NCBI RefSeq assembly: GCF_015082335.1
Contig: NZ_BLRL01000002.1
Span: 286,569 to 350,568, forward strand
Source of the DNA: Moritella sp. F3
GTDB taxonomy: Bacteria; Pseudomonadota; Gammaproteobacteria; Enterobacterales; Moritellaceae
Direction of reading: 5' to 3'
DNA: 64,000 nucleotides
This document shows positions 1 to 8,947 of the stretch, one piece after another. Every line of letters starts with the position of its first letter. Within the stretch, counting starts at the first letter, position 1. Both the position numbers and the translations under genes were made by a program. The notes below the pieces were generated by a model that was given only the letters and a program-made list of their open reading frames with translations, had not been told where the DNA came from and did not search any database.

Positions 1-347
1 ACTGGAATTTGGCGCCACAGATAACCGACTTTTTGAGCCAGATTAGCGAGTTCGCCTTCTTCACGTTTTAATAGTTTGCCGGGATTGAGGGGATTTTTGA
101 TAATACTTTTAACATCAAGGCCAGCGCAGAATACCTTACCATCACCGCGAACGATCACTGCTCGGATGGCTTTGTTATCAGCAAGTTCTGTCGCTGTATT
201 ATCTAATGCATGAAACATATCCATGTCGAGTGCATTATATTTAGCACCTCGATTGAGGGTGACGACCGCCACTTCATCGATGATTTCCACAATTACGCGT
301 GGTTGCTTTACTGTAGATTGGTTTGTTGCAGTTTGATTCTCAGCCAT
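1..347 (-). CDS. Enoyl-CoA hydratase/isomerase (crotonase) family protein, partial
   Basis: Only the N-terminal ~115 residues are in the window; the gene runs off the left edge. After a short polar leader the protein reads into a crotonase fold: a VAVVTLNRGAKYNALD segment (the usual substrate-entry strand and helix) and VFCAGLDVKS, the oxyanion-hole and CoA-binding signature. The family hydrates or isomerises acyl-CoA thioesters in the cytoplasm. The start ATG is preceded by GGAG a few bases upstream. The exact substrate cannot be told from this fragment. A second, different crotonase lies at 18033-18893. Confidence 0.85.
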   Translation of the reverse strand, partial: MAENQTATNQSTVKQPRVIVEIIDEVAVVTLNRGAKYNALDMDMFHALDNTATELADNKAIRAVIVRGDGKVFCAGLDVKSIIKNPLNPGKLLKREEGELANLAQKVGYLWRQIP

Positions 348-519
348 CTCTTAACACTCCTTGTATTAGATTAATAATAAACCATATAACAAGATAGTAG
401 AGTAAACAGGCTCTTTAGTTCATGACGTAACTCAAGTTTTCATATTCTTAGAGTAAATGTCCAAATTATATTGAACGGTAATACTTACATTCAAAGATAG
501 TGCTCATACAAGTATTTTC

Positions 520-1611
520 TTAAAACCACACCATGGTTTGTGCTGCAACACCGAGTTTATTTTCACCACCATAACTTGCAGCCAGGTCAAGTTGGAAAAC
601 ATTAAACGGTGATAAGCCTACACCAGCGGTAAATATCTGGCTTTTATTACCTTGTAAATCGTACATATAACCTGCGCGGAACTGTACTGCTGATTCGGAG
701 CCTATTTCACCACCAATTTTCAACATTTGCGTATCATCAAAATTATCACTCAACCCTGATAATGTATTCATATTTTCATAACCCAGCGCCGCATTTAAAT
801 CAATATCCATCGCTAGCATGGCATAATCACCAGTCCAACTAATTCCGGTCGTGACGACTGGATTCAGCTTATAGCTCGCGCTAGAGTTATTCATGGTTTT
901 CAAATCCACTTCCTGTGATATCAAGTTTTTAACTGCCGCACCGACACTTAATCCATGTAACAATCCCATCTCCATGCCTAAATCAAGGTTAAACCCTTTA
1001 TCATCACTACTCGCACCGTCTTTGTATTTGTCGGGATCAAAATCATTAACAACTTCAGAGTAGTTATAAGTAGAGAAAATGTTATATTTCGGTGAAAATC
1101 CAAAGTGCATACCACCGTAACGCGTATCAAACTTACGCGCAAAAGTCATGCCGAATTCTAAAACAGAAATTGCGTATACGCTTACTTTAGAATTACTATC
1201 ATTGGGAACTACATCTGCAAATGCTAATGAATCGGCATAGCCTTTGATAAATACATTAGTGGAGTAATAACGTGTAGGCACGGATGCAACAAGGCCAAAG
1301 CCAGTTTCGTAATACGCTTTATCACCAACAAGTTCTAATGGATCAGACGGTAGGTCATTAAATAAATCAGCTTCATCATCAATTTGTAATCCAATCACAG
1401 GGGCAAGTAAGCCAAAGTCATCACGTACGTCATGCTTTGCCGCCATTGCCGGGTTGTGAAACGAAGCGGTGACATAATCTGCCGTCGTGACACCAACGCC
1501 ACCCATAGCATATGAACGCGCATCAAACTCCGTCGCCAATAGTGAACAACTTGTGAATGCAATCCCTAGAGATAGAGGTAACAATAATGCTTGGCGACGT
1601 TGAATCTTCAT
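520..1611 (-). CDS. TraF-like (TraF_2 family) outer-membrane protein
   Basis: 363 residues with an N-terminal signal peptide (hydrophobic residues ~8-26, cleavage near LLA-TEF), then a segment of the type RSYAMGGVGVTTADY..ASFHNPA. That segment is typical of FadL/TraF_2-like beta-barrel proteins annotated as 'conjugal transfer protein TraF'. The C-terminus ends in the aromatic pattern MVWF expected for insertion by the BAM machinery. No other conjugation gene is nearby, so a role in conjugation is not supported; an outer-membrane barrel of unknown cargo is the safer reading. It is a single-gene unit with long flanking gaps. Confidence 0.7.
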   Translation of the reverse strand: MKIQRRQALLLPLSLGIAFTSCSLLATEFDARSYAMGGVGVTTADYVTASFHNPAMAAKHDVRDDFGLLAPVIGLQIDDEADLFNDLPSDPLELVGDKAYYETGFGLVASVPTRYYSTNVFIKGYADSLAFADVVPNDSNSKVSVYAISVLEFGMTFARKFDTRYGGMHFGFSPKYNIFSTYNYSEVVNDFDPDKYKDGASSDDKGFNLDLGMEMGLLHGLSVGAAVKNLISQEVDLKTMNNSSASYKLNPVVTTGISWTGDYAMLAMDIDLNAALGYENMNTLSGLSDNFDDTQMLKIGGEIGSESAVQFRAGYMYDLQGNKSQIFTAGVGLSPFNVFQLDLAASYGGENKLGVAAQTMVWF

Positions 1612-1836
1612 CAGCTCATGAATCCTTATGATATTTGAATCGCGATAACTTTAATCGCACAAATGATAATATTTATATCGTCAGCTCTGCTGACAACTTT
1701 AGGCAATTAGTGTTGCCGCATAAAATATACAATTAAACATGCGATTTATGTGCCAATTAATCATGGTAGGAATAATATGTAATACGGTATGTATGTTCAG
1801 TAATGCAGCAGTCAAACTGTAAATCTTAGTTTTTTA

Positions 1837-1865
1837 TTGACCTTTGCAGAGTGATTATCTAAAGT
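1837..1865 (+). promoter_or_regulatory. Candidate sigma70 promoter for tRNA-Ser
   Basis: TTGACC (1837-1842) and TAAAGT (1860-1865) are separated by 17 bp and lie 34 bp upstream of the tRNA 5' end, which fits a -35/-10 pair with a short leader. The -10 matches the consensus at only four of six positions, so this is tentative. Confidence 0.4.
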
Positions 1866-1899
1866 ACGACTCGTTATATTCTATATAACATTTTATTTA

Positions 1900-1987
1900 G
1901 GTGACGTGTCCGAGTGGCTGAAGGAGCACGCCTGGAAAGCGTGTAAAGGGTAACCTTTCGAGAGTTCGAATCTCTCCGTCACCGCCA
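1900..1987 (+). tRNA. tRNA-Ser(GGA)
   Basis: 88-nt class II tRNA. Acceptor stem GGTGACG pairs with CGTCACC, followed by discriminator G and an encoded CCA (1985-1987). The anticodon arm CACGC-CTGGAAA-GCGTG gives anticodon GGA, reading UCC/UCU serine codons. A long variable arm (AAAGGGTAACCTTT) and a T-loop TTCGAAT are visible. It stands alone between protein genes. Confidence 0.97.
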
Positions 1988-2102
1988 TCCCCCTGTTTTA
2001 CAACGTTTCAAATCATTCAAAAACTACTGAAAATCTATCTCAACAATGCTTTATTGCTAGTCCAAGCAGAACTACTTGCTAACCTTATCCAATAACAAGC
2101 AG

Positions 2103-2132
2103 TCTACATCTACATCTACATCTACATCTACA
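2103..2132. repeat. Hexamer microsatellite (TCTACA)x5
   Basis: Five perfect tandem copies of TCTACA just downstream of the stop codon of the minus-strand lipoprotein gene at 2140. It lies in the 3' untranslated side of that gene, not in a promoter. Confidence 0.95.
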
Positions 2133-2139
2133 ATATTAT

Positions 2140-2739
2140 TTAATCAAGCACAGACTTTTCTTTTAAACTATCAATTGGAAAGCTAAAGAAGGGCGTTGAA
2201 AACTTATCACTGCGTGATCGGGCGATGCTACCATCATGCGCGGTGGTGACCCCCGTGTTTTTATCTTTAATAAAATAGTACATTTCACTTACGCCGTGGT
2301 ACATACGAACGGCAAGAATGTCCAATGACGGCATTTCCCCGTCAGTACTCACCCAAAATACCGGCACACTTAAGCCATATACATCTTGGTCAGTCCCTAA
2401 AGACGTGAAAAAGAAATCAAATTCAATATCAGCCTCTGCTGCCGAATCGACTAAATTCAACTTGAAACGACTAGCTAACTCCATTTTCAAACGCTGTTCA
2501 GCATAAACAAGCGCTTCTGTTTTACTGATAAAGTGTGTGCGAACATAGATGGATTGTGAACCCAATTCAGTGAAGCTATTATCTGGCAGGTCTGACACTA
2601 GTTCGTTAATACTGTAGGTTAGTAGTCTCTGGCTAGTCGAGCCGCGATATTGATCAGCACTCTCTCGTGTAGAGCAAGCGCTCATGGTGAAGCAAATCGT
2701 GGCGATGAAACAAATACGCGTCAACGTTGAATTAAACAT
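2140..2739 (-). CDS. Putative lipoprotein of unknown family
   Basis: About 199 residues. It begins with a short basic stretch and a hydrophobic segment ending in a lipobox-like TMSAC, so the mature protein probably starts at that cysteine and is lipid-anchored. I chose the ATG at 2739 because an AAGG sits 6 nt upstream; a longer reading from 2838 would bury the signal peptide, and the ATG at 2745 has its AAGG directly adjacent. The mature part has a mixed alpha/beta look and no motif I can name. Function unknown. Confidence 0.65.
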   Translation of the reverse strand: MFNSTLTRICFIATICFTMSACSTRESADQYRGSTSQRLLTYSINELVSDLPDNSFTELGSQSIYVRTHFISKTEALVYAEQRLKMELASRFKLNLVDSAAEADIEFDFFFTSLGTDQDVYGLSVPVFWVSTDGEMPSLDILAVRMYHGVSEMYYFIKDKNTGVTTAHDGSIARSRSDKFSTPFFSFPIDSLKEKSVLD

Positions 2740-2938
2740 AAACATCCTTGTGGGTAATACATAACCGTAATTAAAGTTTATATGAAAGTAGTGGTTGGTT
2801 AGTTTTATACTACACATTGTCACGTAAACCCAAATCATTGCTGACTGCTAGCGCACATTTCAGACGAATTAATATTCGCGCAATAGAGATGTCATTCTAA
2901 AATTATCCCCTCACAATGGCTAAGCTTTGTTGATAAGT

Positions 2939-2973
2939 ATAAAAAAGCCCTAAACAAATAATGTTTAAGGCTT
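2939..2973 (-). terminator. Rho-independent terminator of the yqjG-like gene
   Basis: On the minus strand an 11-bp imperfect stem (AAGCCTTAAAC / GTTTAGGGCTT) with a 7-nt loop is followed by a run of T. It begins 8 bp after the stop codon of the gene ending at 2981. Confidence 0.85.
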
Positions 2974-2980
2974 GAGTTCT

Positions 2981-3934
2981 TCACTGTGTTTTTATCATGT
3001 CTCGATTATGCTCACTGTCTAAATCAAGCTCAGGACCGGCGGGCACGATTTGCGTTGGATTAATAATGGTATGACTAAAATAATAATGACGTTTGATATG
3101 ATAAAAATCGGTTACGTCCCTGACTCCTTCTACTTGGTAGAGCTCTTTGACGTAATTATGTAAATGAGGATAATCCACTATACGCTGTTTATTACATTTA
3201 AAGTGGCCAACATACACAGCATCAAATCGAATTAACGTCACAAATAAGCGCCAATCAGCCTCGGTAATCACATCCCCAGCAATGTATCTATGACTCGATA
3301 AATGTTGCTCTACTTTGTCGAGTGCTAAAAATAAACTGTCGAATGCTTCTTCATAAGCTAATTGCGTTGTAGCTAAACCACAGCGGTATACACCATTGTT
3401 TATATTAGGGTAAATGTAGTCATTCCACTCATCAATCGTGCTTTGTAATACTGTAGGATAATAATTGTCATGGTTACCAGTTAACGTATTAAACTCAGAA
3501 TTAAACATACGAATAATTTCAGATGACTCATTACTGACAATCGTATTGGTTTTTTTATCCCATAATACAGGAACCGTTACTCGCCCTGTATAATCCTCTT
3601 TTGCATGAATATAAAGTTGATGCATCGCGGTATAACCAAAGTTAGGTTCAGGCGGTTTCATCGTCCAACCTTCAGATAACATGTCAGGACTCACGATGGT
3701 AACGTCAATATGGGTATCCAATTTCTTTAACTTCATAAAAATTAAGGTTCGGTGCGCCCAAGGGCAAGCGTATGACACAAATAAATGGTAACGTCCTGAT
3801 TGTGCTTTAAATTCGCTATTGCAACCGCTCTTAACCCAGCCTCTAAAGCCTGCATCTTCACGCGTGAAACGCCCACCATTTGACTTGGTTTCATAACCGA
3901 TGTCATACCAGGTACCTTCGATTAACTTCCCCAT
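2981..3934 (-). CDS. yqjG: Glutathionyl-hydroquinone reductase (YqjG/ECM4-like GST, Xi class)
   Basis: 317 residues, the usual length for this family. The thioredoxin-like N-domain carries the class signature YACPWAHR with the catalytic cysteine at about residue 57. The C-terminal all-alpha GST domain includes the NNGVYRCGLATTQ and DAVYVGHFKCN segments characteristic of YqjG/ECM4. Known members reduce glutathionyl-hydroquinones to hydroquinones with release of GSSG, a cytosolic detoxification step. It is a monocistronic gene with its own terminator. The symbol is by family resemblance. Confidence 0.9.
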   Translation of the reverse strand: MGKLIEGTWYDIGYETKSNGGRFTREDAGFRGWVKSGCNSEFKAQSGRYHLFVSYACPWAHRTLIFMKLKKLDTHIDVTIVSPDMLSEGWTMKPPEPNFGYTAMHQLYIHAKEDYTGRVTVPVLWDKKTNTIVSNESSEIIRMFNSEFNTLTGNHDNYYPTVLQSTIDEWNDYIYPNINNGVYRCGLATTQLAYEEAFDSLFLALDKVEQHLSSHRYIAGDVITEADWRLFVTLIRFDAVYVGHFKCNKQRIVDYPHLHNYVKELYQVEGVRDVTDFYHIKRHYYFSHTIINPTQIVPAGPELDLDSEHNRDMIKTQ

Positions 3935-4215
3935 AGATTACTCCTTATTGAATTCAATTTTTAACGTGATCTATTACCAACTGAAATACTTTAGCACTAT
4001 TTAATGGCCTGCATAATTTAGGTTTTTGGGGAAACTGTTTTCCATAATTGGGATAATAATAAGCGTATCTGAGCACCTGATTACATCGTATTACACTTGT
4101 TAAGTATTTTCTCAAATACGGGAAAGTCATTCTCGTTTTGTGGTCTGGTCGAAAGCCTGTCTTTTATTTATATTTGCGCGTCGAATTATATAAATAGAAA
4201 ATGATAAGGTTCAAA

Positions 4216-5247
4216 ATGAAGCAGATTAACTTACTTACTTTATGTTTATGCCTCTCACCTTTAATGGTTGAGGCTACGTCATTAAAACCTCTGCCGAAGG
4301 AATCTGGCTTTAATGGTTTTATATTAGCGGGGGTAAACTACACCAACTTTGCCAGTAATATAGTGGCCGGTAATTCACTGACAAACATCAGTCATGATTC
4401 AAATAATGGTTTATTTGATAATCCTTCATACGAATCTGATGTATCACCTGTTTTAACTGGAGAGGTAAATTATACGTTTGCTTCAGTGGGGACGCAGATC
4501 TACATAGGTAACGAACTGGAGGACGTCGTTAAGTATGATTTATCAACACAACTCGGTATCAGGCAATCCCTGTCATACGGTGGTATTGGTAAAGTCGCTG
4601 TTTTAACGTCTGGTCGATTACCCACCTATGTCTATTCCGATCCTTTTAATACTGATAATGCCGACAAGACAGATCGTAATACCAAAGGTATACGCCTAGG
4701 TTGGGATAATATGTTCAATGAAGGCTTCAGTATTGAATTGACCCGAAAAGAAGTTGATATTGACGATGAAAATTCAGGTAGTGATTTACTTGAACAAGGT
4801 TTGATTACTGAACAAGAAAAGCAATTATTGTCGCGCGAAGGCACGATATCCAATCTTAAAGTAAGCTATTTATGGGTGCTAAGTAAAAATCATATTTTTG
4901 AACCCGAGCTTATTTATGGGGATATTGATAAGGATGGGCAAGCCCTTGCTAATAATCGTTATGGTGCAGGACTCACCTATTTATACACCAACGAAATATT
5001 AATGTTAGTCAGTCAAATAACCTATAGCTACAGTGAATATGATGAGATTAGTCCTGTATGGAACTTAAACGAGGTCGGTGATGCAGGTAACATAGGTGCC
5101 AGCATTGTTGCCTCATACGCCAAGCCATTTGGTTGGCAAGATGCCTCTTTATTCGGCTCTATCGCGTATGCGGCTGTTGATTCAAATATCAATTTTTATG
5201 ATTCAGACGTGCTAACGATGTTTGTTGGCGTATTATGGAAAATATAA
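4216..5247 (+). CDS. DUF2860 family outer-membrane protein
   Basis: 343 residues with a signal peptide (hydrophobic LLTLCLCLSPLMV, cleavage near VEA-TSL) and alternating aromatic beta-strands throughout, ending in FVGVLWKI, a plausible barrel C-terminus. The GFNGFILAGVNYTNFASN start and the overall pattern match the DUF2860 proteins of Vibrio and relatives; no biochemical role is established. ATG at 4216 was preferred to 4201 because AAGG lies at 4206-4209, 6 nt upstream. A terminator follows, embedded in the convergent LysR gene. Confidence 0.7.
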   Translation: MKQINLLTLCLCLSPLMVEATSLKPLPKESGFNGFILAGVNYTNFASNIVAGNSLTNISHDSNNGLFDNPSYESDVSPVLTGEVNYTFASVGTQIYIGNELEDVVKYDLSTQLGIRQSLSYGGIGKVAVLTSGRLPTYVYSDPFNTDNADKTDRNTKGIRLGWDNMFNEGFSIELTRKEVDIDDENSGSDLLEQGLITEQEKQLLSREGTISNLKVSYLWVLSKNHIFEPELIYGDIDKDGQALANNRYGAGLTYLYTNEILMLVSQITYSYSEYDEISPVWNLNEVGDAGNIGASIVASYAKPFGWQDASLFGSIAYAAVDSNINFYDSDVLTMFVGVLWKI

Positions 5248-5258
5248 ATACGACCAAG

Positions 5259-5294
5259 GTTATGGCATTCCAATACATTGCCATAACGATTTTT
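5259..5294 (+). terminator. Terminator of the DUF2860 gene, embedded in the LysR 3' end
   Basis: GTTATGGCA (5259-5267) and TGCCATAAC (5279-5287) form a perfect 9-bp stem with an 11-nt loop followed by GATTTTT. The hairpin lies almost wholly inside the last codons of the convergent LysR gene ending at 5260. Confidence 0.75.
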
Positions 5295-6162
5295 CATTAT
5301 CTTTAAGGTTGTCGATACAAAAATCGATAAAGGTACGCGTTACACGTGATAATTGTTTTCGGCTGGGATAAACAATGGAAATATCTGTCATCGGAATGGG
5401 AAAATCTTCAAGTACCTGCACCAAGGTTCCATTTTCAAGTTCGTCAAGATAATAGCCTGGTGGTAAATAACCAATCCCCTCGCCACTAATCGTCATAAAC
5501 TTGATTAAACGGAAATCATTGGAAATGGTGTAAGGGTCTATTTTTATCAGCTCTTCACCTACTTGCCATTCAACGTCAGTATGAATATCGCCAATCGCGA
5601 GGCAATTAAAATGGGCGAGCTCACTCGGCGTATTGGGTTGGCCGAATTTAGCTACAAAATCAGGCGTCGCAACAAGTCTGCGCTGAGAAAAAGCGACTTT
5701 TCTCGCAATTAAACTTTCATTTTTTATTTCACCAAACCGTACCGCGATATCAATACCGTCAGCAATAAAATCAAGGTGAGAGGTAGAATGATGTATTTTC
5801 AATTTCACATTGGGATGTGCGTTCTGAAATTGCTTCAAGATCGGCCACCAGGGTTCAAAACTGGGAGGTAATTCTATGCGTAACGAGCCTTTTAGGGTTT
5901 CTTGTTTTTCCAATATATGCAACAAGCCCGTTTCAAGTTCATCGATGCTGCGAGTGGCATATTCATAAAAATCATTTCCCGAATCTGTTAAGCGTAATTG
6001 ACGAGTCGTCCGTTCCATCAGCCTCACATTAAGCTGTTCTTCTAGTTCACTTACCTTACGGCTAACCGTTGATACTGGCGTGCTTAACTCTTTTGCCGCG
6101 CCCGAAAAACTGCCATGTTTCACCACATGAATGAATATTTTTGCGGCGTTATAATCCAGCAT
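5260..6162 (-). CDS. LysR-family transcriptional regulator
   Basis: 300 residues. The N-terminal winged HTH (residues ~1-60) has the motif GSFSGAAKELSTPVSTVSRK, followed by a linker helix and a periplasmic-binding-protein-like effector domain (IADGIDIAVRFGEI, DFRLIKFMTISGEGIGYLPP). It is closely similar by eye to the next gene upstream (6219-7121), 56 bp away, so the two look like a tandem duplication. The target is unknown; the flanking redox genes suggest a stress or catabolic regulon, which is inference. Confidence 0.93.
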   Translation of the reverse strand: MLDYNAAKIFIHVVKHGSFSGAAKELSTPVSTVSRKVSELEEQLNVRLMERTTRQLRLTDSGNDFYEYATRSIDELETGLLHILEKQETLKGSLRIELPPSFEPWWPILKQFQNAHPNVKLKIHHSTSHLDFIADGIDIAVRFGEIKNESLIARKVAFSQRRLVATPDFVAKFGQPNTPSELAHFNCLAIGDIHTDVEWQVGEELIKIDPYTISNDFRLIKFMTISGEGIGYLPPGYYLDELENGTLVQVLEDFPIPMTDISIVYPSRKQLSRVTRTFIDFCIDNLKDNEKSLWQCIGMP

Positions 6163-6218
6163 ACAGACCTCGATATAGTAAATTTAAAGTGGTGATGATT
6201 TGTTAATTTCGTCTCGAA

Positions 6219-7121
6219 TTAACGTACTGCATTAGGTAAGCTCCACGTATCATTTTCATGCTCTAATATAAATTCAGCCGAAAAATCAATGAATGTGCGA
6301 GTAACGAGTGAAAGCTGTTTCCTGCTTGGATAGGTAATGGGAACAATACTCTCTGGTGCTGGGTGCTCAGGCAGTAAATGAATAAAATCACCTGACGCTA
6401 TCTCATCCTTACAAAAGAACGGTGGTAATAGCGCGATACCTCGTCCATTCAAGGTCATGTATTTCAATAAACTGAATTCGTTCGACATAGAATAGGGAGC
6501 GAAAGTGACTTCTTCATTGCCTAATTGCCAAGTAACCTCGGTAGCAGGATTACCCCAGGCCAGACAAGAAAAATGAAGCAAATCATGCGGTGTCTTAGGC
6601 GTACCATACTGGGCAACGAATGCTTTGGACGCAACGAGTTTGCGTTTATTCGCAGCCATCACTCGGCTAACTAAAGAAAGGTTTGTCGTTTGGCCAAACT
6701 GAACCGCAATATCGACACCATCTGCAATAGGATCGACAGCTCTAGACAGTGCCAATGTTTGTATCTGTACCTGCGGGTATTTGTCTTGAAATGCTTCGAG
6801 TAAGCTCCATGCGGGCTCAAAGCTAGGCGGCATCGCTATTTTTAAACGGCCCTTAAGCTGTTGCTGGCGATCTTGTAAAAAGTATACACCCGCTTCCATT
6901 TCTTGAACGCTGCGAGAAGCATGTTCGAATAAGGTATGCCCCGTCTCGGTCAGGCGCAATTTTCTAGTTGAACGCTCAAGTAAGCGAGAACCTATCGAGG
7001 CTTCTAACTCACTGACCTTTCTACTCACCGTAGACACCGGTGTATTTAATTCTTTCGCTGCGGCAGAAAAGCTGCCCTGCTCTACCACTTCGACAAAGAA
7101 TTTAAATCCATTTAAGTCCAT
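6219..7121 (-). CDS. LysR-family transcriptional regulator (paralogue of the adjacent gene)
   Basis: 300 residues, same length and architecture as the 5260-6162 gene, with the near-identical HTH signature AAAKELNTPVSTVSRKVSEL and effector-domain motifs IADGVDIAVQFGQT and GRGIALLPPFF. Starts MDLNGFKFFVEVV, typical of this subfamily, which has a third member at 12108. The close spacing to its paralogue and shared orientation suggest co-transcription. Confidence 0.93.
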   Translation of the reverse strand: MDLNGFKFFVEVVEQGSFSAAAKELNTPVSTVSRKVSELEASIGSRLLERSTRKLRLTETGHTLFEHASRSVQEMEAGVYFLQDRQQQLKGRLKIAMPPSFEPAWSLLEAFQDKYPQVQIQTLALSRAVDPIADGVDIAVQFGQTTNLSLVSRVMAANKRKLVASKAFVAQYGTPKTPHDLLHFSCLAWGNPATEVTWQLGNEEVTFAPYSMSNEFSLLKYMTLNGRGIALLPPFFCKDEIASGDFIHLLPEHPAPESIVPITYPSRKQLSLVTRTFIDFSAEFILEHENDTWSLPNAVR

Positions 7122-7210
7122 TCCGTTATCCCAAATCTAAGGGTAATAGACTTGAGAATAGCGTAATCATTTCACTTTTGTAGATTAAATTATGCTATTT
7201 CACCTATCCG

Positions 7211-7867
7211 TTATTGATGAGCCTGTGATACTTTGGTTTTACCTGCATAAAAAGCTATGAACGTATAACAAAGTAGTTCTATCGTCTCTTCGGAAATATT
7301 TTTCACATCACGGACATACTGGCTACCCATAACCCCTTCCCAAAAATCCCCCATGCCATATAACCTTGAAAATACAAACAACAACACCACAAACGTAATC
7401 AATGATTGCATATTTTTATCATTGAGTAATGTCGACATTTGTTCATTTAAGTGATTTCCGCGTAGTGCATACACCACACTAAAAAAAGTAACATTAAGCG
7501 CAGGATAAATCCAAAACCCATGAAAAACCAGGTCAAAATAGGCATCCATTTCTCTGATTAACAAAACAGTAAAAAAACCACAAACCAACATTGTCGCTCT
7601 CGGTAAACAATTACGACGTTGGAGTTGATAAAAGCACAATAGTGAAAACAATAACAATAACGCCTGAAATAATTCCGTCAGTGAGTGTTCACCTAATGAA
7701 TTTTCCAACCAGAAATAATCGAGCCTTTGCACTGCGATCACAAATAAACACAACAAGGTCGTGATAATTATATTTTTCATCGTCTGTAAAATAGCGGTTC
7801 GATCTAGCTTATTTTGGTCAGCGTTCGTTGTTTGGTTTGATAAAACCGGATTCATTTCTATATTCAT
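7211..7867 (-). CDS. Multi-pass membrane protein of unknown function
   Basis: 218 residues; a ~30-residue polar N-terminus is followed by about five or six hydrophobic helices (around residues 32-50, 62-80, 90-105, 118-135, 155-172 and 195-210). Between helices 3 and 4 is the charged signature REMDAYFDLVFHGFW. The start is well supported: GAGG lies 5 nt upstream of ATG. I do not recognise a family. It is 76 bp downstream of the DUF3187 gene on the same strand, so the two may be co-transcribed. Confidence 0.6.
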   Translation of the reverse strand: MNIEMNPVLSNQTTNADQNKLDRTAILQTMKNIIITTLLCLFVIAVQRLDYFWLENSLGEHSLTELFQALLLLFSLLCFYQLQRRNCLPRATMLVCGFFTVLLIREMDAYFDLVFHGFWIYPALNVTFFSVVYALRGNHLNEQMSTLLNDKNMQSLITFVVLLFVFSRLYGMGDFWEGVMGSQYVRDVKNISEETIELLCYTFIAFYAGKTKVSQAHQ

Positions 7868-7943
7868 TGTAACCTCAGTATTGAATCATCCGTGTTCACT
7901 AAATCCTTTAAAACGGCCCTGTATAATCAGACCTGTAAAATAA

Positions 7944-8909
7944 TTATTCGCTGAAGAAATAACGTATTCCAGCAGAGAATAATATGTCGGTAGAGTTATC
8001 CATATTGATAATGTTTTCTGTCGCAGAAAGCTCTAATACAACTTGGTTATAGCGGTAACGATACCCCATGATGACTTCATGCGATGCTTTCGAAAATTCA
8101 CTGTCATCATCCAAAAAACCTTGATAGATATGGTACTCAGAAAGTATTTGATGACGCCTGGCAAAGCGATAGCTATAACCAATTGCAAACGCGCCAGTTA
8201 CTCCGTCAACATTGATTTCGTTTAATATCGAGACATCTTTACGATGCGTTACGCCTATCGTTGAAAACAAGCCATGATTGCCACGTATTTTCGAGTAATT
8301 GAGCTGCACACCTTGCTCAAAACTGCTTGATGCAATGGAATCATCGTTAAGGTCGTTCATGTAAATAGACCCCCCGATAGACAATGCTTCAACCTCACTG
8401 GCAAAAATGTGGTATTCAAGATAACTGTGAACTGCGCTAACAAGTACATCATTTTCAAAGTCCTGCTCTGATATACTGTATGTATCGCTAGTCACGTTAA
8501 ATTGATCTTCGCCAGCCTCTTCTCTGCCGTTCTGACCAATACCAAATAGATCATGAAAGTTCATGACAAATGAATCTAAACCATTGTTTTTAGCCTGTGA
8601 AAATTGAAACATTATCTCCATTGAGATATCTTCATTTAATCGCCACTGGCTACCAAAAAAAACCTGGTTTTGATAATAATCTAGATTGAAATCGGCACTT
8701 TGAGCCCAAACACTGGCCACCGACACCATACTAAAAACTTCAGTCTCTTCAACAGGAAAAGCGGATCGCAATTGTGTTGATAGTGACGTCGATTGATAAG
8801 GTGAAGCAGCATATGTTCTCAATGGGGTTGATTGCGCACCAGCAATCGCGAGCGGTTGATAAATCAGAGCAACGGCGATAATTGAAGAGAACAGTGGTAA
8901 TAGTTTCAT
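7944..8909 (-). CDS. DUF3187 family outer-membrane protein
   Basis: 321 residues with a signal peptide (hydrophobic ~4-22, cleavage near IAGA-QS). The internal segment NNGLDSFVMNFHDLFGIGQN followed by GREEAGEDQF matches the conserved G-LDs-I-x-x-wHdlFGl-x-GR core of DUF3187. The rest is amphipathic beta-strands and the C-terminus SAGIRYFFSE is barrel-like. Function is not established. The lead SD is weak (AAG). Its same-strand neighbour downstream is the membrane protein at 7211. Confidence 0.7.
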   Translation of the reverse strand: MKLLPLFSSIIAVALIYQPLAIAGAQSTPLRTYAASPYQSTSLSTQLRSAFPVEETEVFSMVSVASVWAQSADFNLDYYQNQVFFGSQWRLNEDISMEIMFQFSQAKNNGLDSFVMNFHDLFGIGQNGREEAGEDQFNVTSDTYSISEQDFENDVLVSAVHSYLEYHIFASEVEALSIGGSIYMNDLNDDSIASSSFEQGVQLNYSKIRGNHGLFSTIGVTHRKDVSILNEINVDGVTGAFAIGYSYRFARRHQILSEYHIYQGFLDDDSEFSKASHEVIMGYRYRYNQVVLELSATENIINMDNSTDILFSAGIRYFFSE

Positions 8910-8947
8910 TTTGTTTCTTACTTAACGAATAGAGTAGTATCGTGTGA

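Noticed and set aside
520..1611. Conjugation locus suggested by the TraF-like name
   Set aside because: No pilus, relaxase or coupling-protein gene is nearby, and the TraF_2 family is common in non-mobile genomes.
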